From contig JBBPYK010000088.1 in the NCBI GenBank assembly GCA_038199985.1, positions 1 to 64,000 on the forward strand: a stretch of DNA of 64,000 nucleotides, in the 5' to 3' direction. Below are positions 59,978-64,000 of this stretch, piece by piece; the stretch's first letter is position 1, and every line of letters starts with the position of its first letter. A program made the translations under genes and the position numbers. The notes beneath the pieces were generated by a model, which did not search any database, was not told the DNA's origin, and saw only the letters and a program-made list of their open reading frames with translations. Origin of the DNA: Arthrobacter_J sp038199985 (GTDB lineage: Bacteria > Actinomycetota > Actinomycetes > Actinomycetales > Micrococcaceae).

Positions 59978-60768
59978 GAGATGAACTGTTCAATCCGGAC
60001 AACACTGCGTTACTCACCCGGGCCAATCCGTTGGCGAAACTCGTCGCCGTCGTCCTGGTGACGTTCACCCTCGCAGCCTCCATCGACTGGGTTTCGGCCT
60101 CTGTAGCGTTAGGACTGGAACTACTGCTGCTGCCCTTGGCCGGGATGAGCTTGATTGCTCTTGCCAGGCGAGGGTGGCCGCTGGCCGTGGCGATACTTCT
60201 AGGCGGGTGGAGCACCGCGATTGTTGCCGAGGACTCAGGCGCCATCCTGCTGAACCTTGGTTATGTGGACATTACAGAAGGATCCCTCGCGGCCGCCGTT
60301 GCGATCACGGCCCGCAGTTTCGCCGTCGCACTTCCCGGGATACTGCTCATGGTCAGCACCGATCCTACCGACCTTGCGGATTCATTGGCGCAACAAGCCA
60401 AGCTGCCACACCGGTTCGTCTTGGGGACACTGGCTGCCATGCGCCTCATCGGTCTCATGATCGAGGAATGGCGGACTCTAGGCATGGCACGCAGGGCACG
60501 CGGCGTCGGATCAATGGGCAGCCCCTGGGCGCGATTCAAGGCGAATCTTTCACAGGCATTCGGTCTGCTGGTGCAGTCTATTCGGCGTGCCTCGCGCCTG
60601 GCTGTAACGATGGAAGCGCGCGGTTTCGGCGGCGAACAACGAACGTGGGCACGCAAAGCAACGTACGCAGGCATGGATGTGGTGGTGGTTCTCGGCGGAG
60701 TGCTTGTGGCCGGCACAGCAATGGCCGCTGCCATGCACCTGGGAACCTGGAACCTGGTCTGGGGTTAG
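59974..60768 (+). CDS. ykoC: ECF transporter T component (YkoC)
   Basis: ATG at 59974, 264 residues. EcfT-type membrane protein: NPLAKLVAVVLVTFTLAAS, helices near 60-110 and 130-150, and the ATPase-contacting helices with RTLGMARRARGVG and AVTMEARGFGGEQR (the paired Ala-Arg-Gly motifs). It couples the ATPases to the YkoE component. It overlaps ykoD by 4 bp. Confidence 0.93.
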   Translation: MRDELFNPDNTALLTRANPLAKLVAVVLVTFTLAASIDWVSASVALGLELLLLPLAGMSLIALARRGWPLAVAILLGGWSTAIVAEDSGAILLNLGYVDITEGSLAAAVAITARSFAVALPGILLMVSTDPTDLADSLAQQAKLPHRFVLGTLAAMRLIGLMIEEWRTLGMARRARGVGSMGSPWARFKANLSQAFGLLVQSIRRASRLAVTMEARGFGGEQRTWARKATYAGMDVVVVLGGVLVAGTAMAAAMHLGTWNLVWG

Positions 60769-60947
60769 TCCGCGTTTTCGTCCTGCGTGTCGGCGACGTC
60801 TTGTGAATCGCCAGAGCTCGCGTCCTTGGTCTCCGCATCTTCGTTGCGGGGGCCGGGGCCGCCGTAACCGCCTTCATCCATGTCTTCTAGGCCGCCACCG
60901 ATATCAGGGTTCTCGCTGGACTCGGCCTTGCTGTTCTGTTCAGTCAT
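60765..60947 (-). CDS. Small acidic protein of unknown function
   Basis: ATG at 60947 behind AAAGGATC gives a 60-residue, Asp/Glu-rich, low-complexity protein (MTEQNSKAESSENPDIGGGL, EDMDEGGYGGPGPRNEDAET). It has no membrane segment. It overlaps the ykoC end by 4 bp on the other strand. Such short acidic proteins are common in this group; function unknown. Confidence 0.55.
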   Translation of the reverse strand: MTEQNSKAESSENPDIGGGLEDMDEGGYGGPGPRNEDAETKDASSGDSQDVADTQDENAD

Positions 60948-61092
60948 GAGTGATCCTTTTCTCGTCTTCAAGTCTTCAGGTTCAAGCCTAGCTACCCAAC
61001 GCGGCGAACTGAATGGCCGGCGCTCAAGTATTTCAGAGCCCTTGCAGCCTGTGGCCGTCCGGGGAGGTGGTCGCAGTGACCACCTACTCGCA

Positions 61093-61980
61093 CTATAGGG
61101 CGGACTCAAGGAGGGCAGTGAGCTCAACCGTGAGTGCGCTTCCTGAGTCCGACGTAGTGCTCAGAGATTGCCCATCGATGGAGTTCACCGGTGCCAGCAG
61201 CCGGATGCTCGAGGCAAGCCAGACGCCGTCGGCGTCGAACAGATCCTGTGGAACCAGTGGCCCGTACCCTAGACGCCATCCGGCGGCGTTCGCAGCGGCG
61301 AAGAGTGCGCCCTGGGTGGTGCCGGGCAGAACCCCGCTCTTGAGCAACGGCGTCTGCAAGGTTTTCACGCCATCCCGATCGGTGGCCAACAAGACCGTGG
61401 ACGTGGGCCCCTCGAGCACCATGCCGTCGGAGGACGTGAAAATCGCGTCGTCGAAGCCTGCTGCGTGGGCGTATCGTAGGGCCGCCATGTTGACTGCGTA
61501 GGAAAGAGTTTTTGCGCCCATCAGCAGCCACGGCGCACGCTCCGCTGCAGCGCTGTTGTACCCGCGGTCTAGCAACGTGACAGCTAGGCCCGTCTCGCGT
61601 TGCTGCCGGGATTTCCGGGTGACGGCAGATACTTGCACCCAGGCCGTCGGTGCGGAGGCGCCTTCCACTCCACGTGTGACGAGAAGTTTCACCACGAGTT
61701 CCGACGCAGTGTCCTCTTCGTTGTGGCACGCGATCGCCGTCTCGATGGCCCGCTCCCACTGAACCGGAGCTGGAATTTTGAGTTCAAGGCTCGCTGCTGA
61801 GGTTGCCATTCTTTCCAGATGCGCCTGGAGTTTCCGTGGTTTGCCATCGCGGGCCAGCATGGACTCAAACACGCCGTCGCCACGGGTGGCTCCCAGATCG
61901 GTGGCCATCAACTGTGGTTTTGAAGCGTCAACGATTCGTCCGTGGGGGTGAAGGGGGTCGAGGAACACCAGAACTGTCAT
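61093..61980 (-). CDS. pabC: Aminodeoxychorismate lyase-like class IV aminotransferase
   Basis: MTVLVFLDP at 61980 is the likely start (295 residues). Fold-type IV PLP enzyme: ATRGDGVFESMLARDG, the catalytic Lys in GAKTLSYAVNMAALRYA, DDAIFTSSDGMVLEGPTSTVLLA and SGVLPGTTQGAL. It probably converts aminodeoxychorismate to p-aminobenzoate for folate, as it sits 15 bp after the PabB-like gene on the same strand. A branched-chain aminotransferase role is less likely. Confidence 0.87.
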   Translation of the reverse strand: MTVLVFLDPLHPHGRIVDASKPQLMATDLGATRGDGVFESMLARDGKPRKLQAHLERMATSAASLELKIPAPVQWERAIETAIACHNEEDTASELVVKLLVTRGVEGASAPTAWVQVSAVTRKSRQQRETGLAVTLLDRGYNSAAAERAPWLLMGAKTLSYAVNMAALRYAHAAGFDDAIFTSSDGMVLEGPTSTVLLATDRDGVKTLQTPLLKSGVLPGTTQGALFAAANAAGWRLGYGPLVPQDLFDADGVWLASSIRLLAPVNSIDGQSLSTTSDSGSALTVELTALLESAL

Positions 61981-61995
61981 GCCGCCCAGCATAAT

Positions 61996-64000
61996 TTATG
62001 TGTCGGCTGGAAACTGCTTCCCCAGCGCTGCCAGCACTCCGCGGGCCTTGGTACGTACCTCTTCCCATTCGTCGCCTGGCACCGAGTCTGCTGTGATCGC
62101 CCCTCCAACGCCGAGACTTAGGTCGAAACCGGCCTCGACACGGTGCATGACGAGGGTACGAATAACGACCGACAACTCAACCGCGCCATTGAGTGAAAAG
62201 TAGCCCACCGCGCCGGAGTAAGGCCCGCGCGGTCCCGACTCCAATCGGTCCAGAATCGCCATGGTGCTGATTTTCGGGGCCCCAGTCATCGACCCTGCGG
62301 GAAAGGCAGCCGCGATCGCCTCCGCACGGGAAGCGTCAGGACTGAGCTGCGCGTCGATGGTGCTGACCATCTGATGGACGGTGGTGTAACTTTCGACGGC
62401 GCACAATCGGCTGACGGACACTGTTCCGGGGACTGCGAAGTGGGAGAGGTCGTTGCGCAGGAGATCCACGATCATGATGTTCTCGGCTCTGTCCTTCGGC
62501 GACCGTTCGAGTTCTCGCCGGAGGGCCGCGTCCCCTTCAGGATCTGCAAGGCGGGGACGGGTTCCCTTGATGGGCTCAGCTCGCAACGCCCCCTCAGCGG
62601 TGATGGAAAGAAAACGCTCAGGCGAAGATCCCGCAAGGTGCAGGTCTCCAAACCGTAGGTAGTTGGCAAAAGGGGCAGGGCTACCACGGCGGAGGGAGTT
62701 GTAGACCCGCACCGGTTCGAGCCGGTTCGCGTGAGCCGTCAACTCCGTGGTCAGGCATATCTCGTAAGAGTTACCGGCCCGGATCTCATGTTGGGCCGAA
62801 ACGATTTTAGCCAGGTAGTCTTCCCTCGAATCTCGCACCGTGAAGGTGCAGCACTCGGGAGCGGGCAGGTGGTCATCGGACGTCTCTGTGTCCGCGAGCA
62901 CAGCGCTACGAGCAGTAACCAGCCAGGCCTCCGTGTCTTCATCAGCACACCCGTCACTGAGTGTCACCAGGTATGCGACGTCGGCTCGGTGATCAAGAAC
63001 GATGGCGCGCCCTGCGAAGATCAGCGACGCATCCGGGGTCCGTGCGGCACCAGCTCTGTCTGTACCTCCGGTCTCGCGCTTGAGCTCGTAGCCCAGATAC
63101 CCAAGCCACCCCAAAGTGAACCCGCAGGGATAATCGGCCGGAGTCTCTATCGAGGCTCCAGCCCAAATGGTGTTCAACCAGCGAAAGAAGGGCTCCCGAA
63201 TGCTCACGGTGATCGGCCCCCCGGAGAGCACCATAGTCCCGCCCTCGTACCGTGCTGCCCGTCCGTGCTTGCCGCCGTCGTCGGCCAGAATGCTGAAGCG
63301 GTTGCGATCATTGAGCTCGTGCGTATTGGAACTATCTAGCCATACCGTGTTGCCGGATTCCGCGTAGAGCGAGGCGAATAATGTTCTAGCATCACTGCGT
63401 GCCGGCAATTTCTCAACCTGCACGGACAAGGCAGGGCGGGGCAGGTGAGATAGCTTTCCGGCCAGCGCGGGAAGTTCGAGAAGCGCCTCGACGACGAGCG
63501 CGGGAGTCTCAGGCCCCTGGTGTCCGTTCACAATAACGTCGGCGTCCTCGGTTACATCGTCAGCAGAAAGCCACTGCTCCTCCTGAGCCGCCCACCGGTC
63601 CCAGAACGGTGCATACGTATCGCCATCACGGGCCAGAGCCATACGACAACGTAGGTCCTCGGCCGCTTCGATCCAGACCACTGCGTCAAGGAGTGGCCGT
63701 GCCGCCGAACACGCTGCGCCTACACCCTCCAGCAGGACCACATCGACGGGTTCTGTATATCGCGCAGGGCCGTCGTCGCCAGCTTCCCAGTCCCAGGCCC
63801 GCCATTCCGCAACCTGACCAGTATGGAGAGGAGTCAGAACGTCGCGAACGTAATGGTCCATTCCCTGCCGGAGTCCGTCCCAACCGGGATAGACGTCCTC
63901 AAGATGGAATACGTTGACACTGCAATGGGCACGCAGTAGGACCGCAAGTTCATTGGTCAGTGTCGTTTTGCCAGCGCCGGACAACCCATCGATCGCTATA
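61996..64000 (-). CDS. pabB: Aminodeoxychorismate synthase component I (PabB-like) fused to an N-terminal P-loop kinase-like domain, 5' end missing
   Basis: The frame runs off the window: codons IAIDGLSGAGKTTL show that the P-loop begins before position 63984, where a TTG start could otherwise be read. Residues up to ~180 resemble a uridine-kinase/P-loop nucleoside kinase domain (SGAGKTTLTNELAVLL, FHLEDVYPGWDGLRQG, VVLLEGVGAAC). From ~residue 250 the chorismate-binding enzyme follows: AGNSYEICLTTELTA, FANYLRFGDLHLAGSSPERF, PIKGTRPR, SPKDRAENIMIVDLLRNDL and FPAGSMTGAPK. It should aminate chorismate with a PabA partner. The PIKGT motif indicates PabB rather than anthranilate synthase. The glutaminase is not in the window. 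Confidence 0.88.
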   Translation of the reverse strand, partial: IAIDGLSGAGKTTLTNELAVLLRAHCSVNVFHLEDVYPGWDGLRQGMDHYVRDVLTPLHTGQVAEWRAWDWEAGDDGPARYTEPVDVVLLEGVGAACSAARPLLDAVVWIEAAEDLRCRMALARDGDTYAPFWDRWAAQEEQWLSADDVTEDADVIVNGHQGPETPALVVEALLELPALAGKLSHLPRPALSVQVEKLPARSDARTLFASLYAESGNTVWLDSSNTHELNDRNRFSILADDGGKHGRAARYEGGTMVLSGGPITVSIREPFFRWLNTIWAGASIETPADYPCGFTLGWLGYLGYELKRETGGTDRAGAARTPDASLIFAGRAIVLDHRADVAYLVTLSDGCADEDTEAWLVTARSAVLADTETSDDHLPAPECCTFTVRDSREDYLAKIVSAQHEIRAGNSYEICLTTELTAHANRLEPVRVYNSLRRGSPAPFANYLRFGDLHLAGSSPERFLSITAEGALRAEPIKGTRPRLADPEGDAALRRELERSPKDRAENIMIVDLLRNDLSHFAVPGTVSVSRLCAVESYTTVHQMVSTIDAQLSPDASRAEAIAAAFPAGSMTGAPKISTMAILDRLESGPRGPYSGAVGYFSLNGAVELSVVIRTLVMHRVEAGFDLSLGVGGAITADSVPGDEWEEVRTKARGVLAALGKQFPADT

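Noticed and set aside
1..64000. CRISPR array, toxin-antitoxin or restriction system
   Set aside because: No regularly spaced repeats, Cas, methyltransferase-endonuclease or toxin-antitoxin gene pattern was found on either strand.

Overview
The window is chromosomal DNA from a high-GC actinobacterium, most likely a member of the Micrococcaceae (Arthrobacter-like). The signs are GC-rich codon use, DtxR/IdeR-type iron boxes, an LpqY/SugABC-type sugar importer, a split MrpA-type antiporter operon, actinobacterial DUF families (DUF6480, DUF3618, DUF4235), a baeRF/Rv2629-like protein and GTG/TTG starts. Family assignments rest on reading the proteins and motifs; no database search was run.

Layout. 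1-3520: the 3' part of a SurA-like protein, a nucleobase (NCS2) permease behind a possible attenuator, and a CynX/NimT-like MFS exporter. 3491-7264: an accessory island bounded by a 134-bp imperfect direct repeat. It holds an internally deleted IS1380-like element, a secreted protein of unknown function with a small membrane partner, an inactivated ISAs1-like transposase and a second small secreted protein. 7390-11798: a HAD hydrolase, an iron-siderophore binding lipoprotein behind an iron box, an acyl-CoA dehydrogenase and Ohr. 11978-16638: an Hpt-like protein without the expected histidine, an orphan OmpR-type regulator, a PRC-barrel protein, a methyltransferase, an MscS channel and an NAD-dependent epimerase. 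16735-21903: a glutathionyl-hydroquinone-reductase-like protein and, behind a second iron box, two FecCD permeases plus an ABC ATPase fused to a siderophore-interacting reductase. With the lipoprotein 9 kb upstream these make a complete Fe-siderophore import and release system. 21931-28468: lipid kinase, SGNH esterase, baeRF2-like protein, and a cell-envelope/stress cluster (YihY, LEA-like, holin-X-like, DUF3618).

28835-34480: ribosomal proteins L28, L33 and S14 (cysteine-poor forms), HU, a CopD-CtaG copper/cytochrome oxidase assembly protein and a thioredoxin-NHL protein. 34611-44754: a hypothetical, the disaccharide (probably trehalose) ABC importer, a deaminase, PanD, tRNA-Gly(CCC), an M4 metalloprotease with its emfourin-type inhibitor, and two SseB-like proteins. 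44887-50832: tryptophan 2,3-dioxygenase, dCTP deaminase, a three-gene two-component system with one degenerate kinase-like member, and a UMF1 transporter. 50961-57302: the complete Mrp Na+/H+ antiporter operon. 57694-60768: a TPP riboswitch driving the YkoEDC thiamine-precursor ECF importer. 60765-64000: a small acidic protein, a PabC-like lyase, and a PabB-like synthase fused to an N-terminal P-loop kinase-like domain that runs off the window.

No CRISPR array, prophage or obvious defence system was seen. The least explained stretch is 3491-7264. The most informative architectures are the ATPase-SIP fusion, the P-loop-PabB fusion, the His-less Hpt-like protein beside an orphan regulator, and the degenerate kinase partner.
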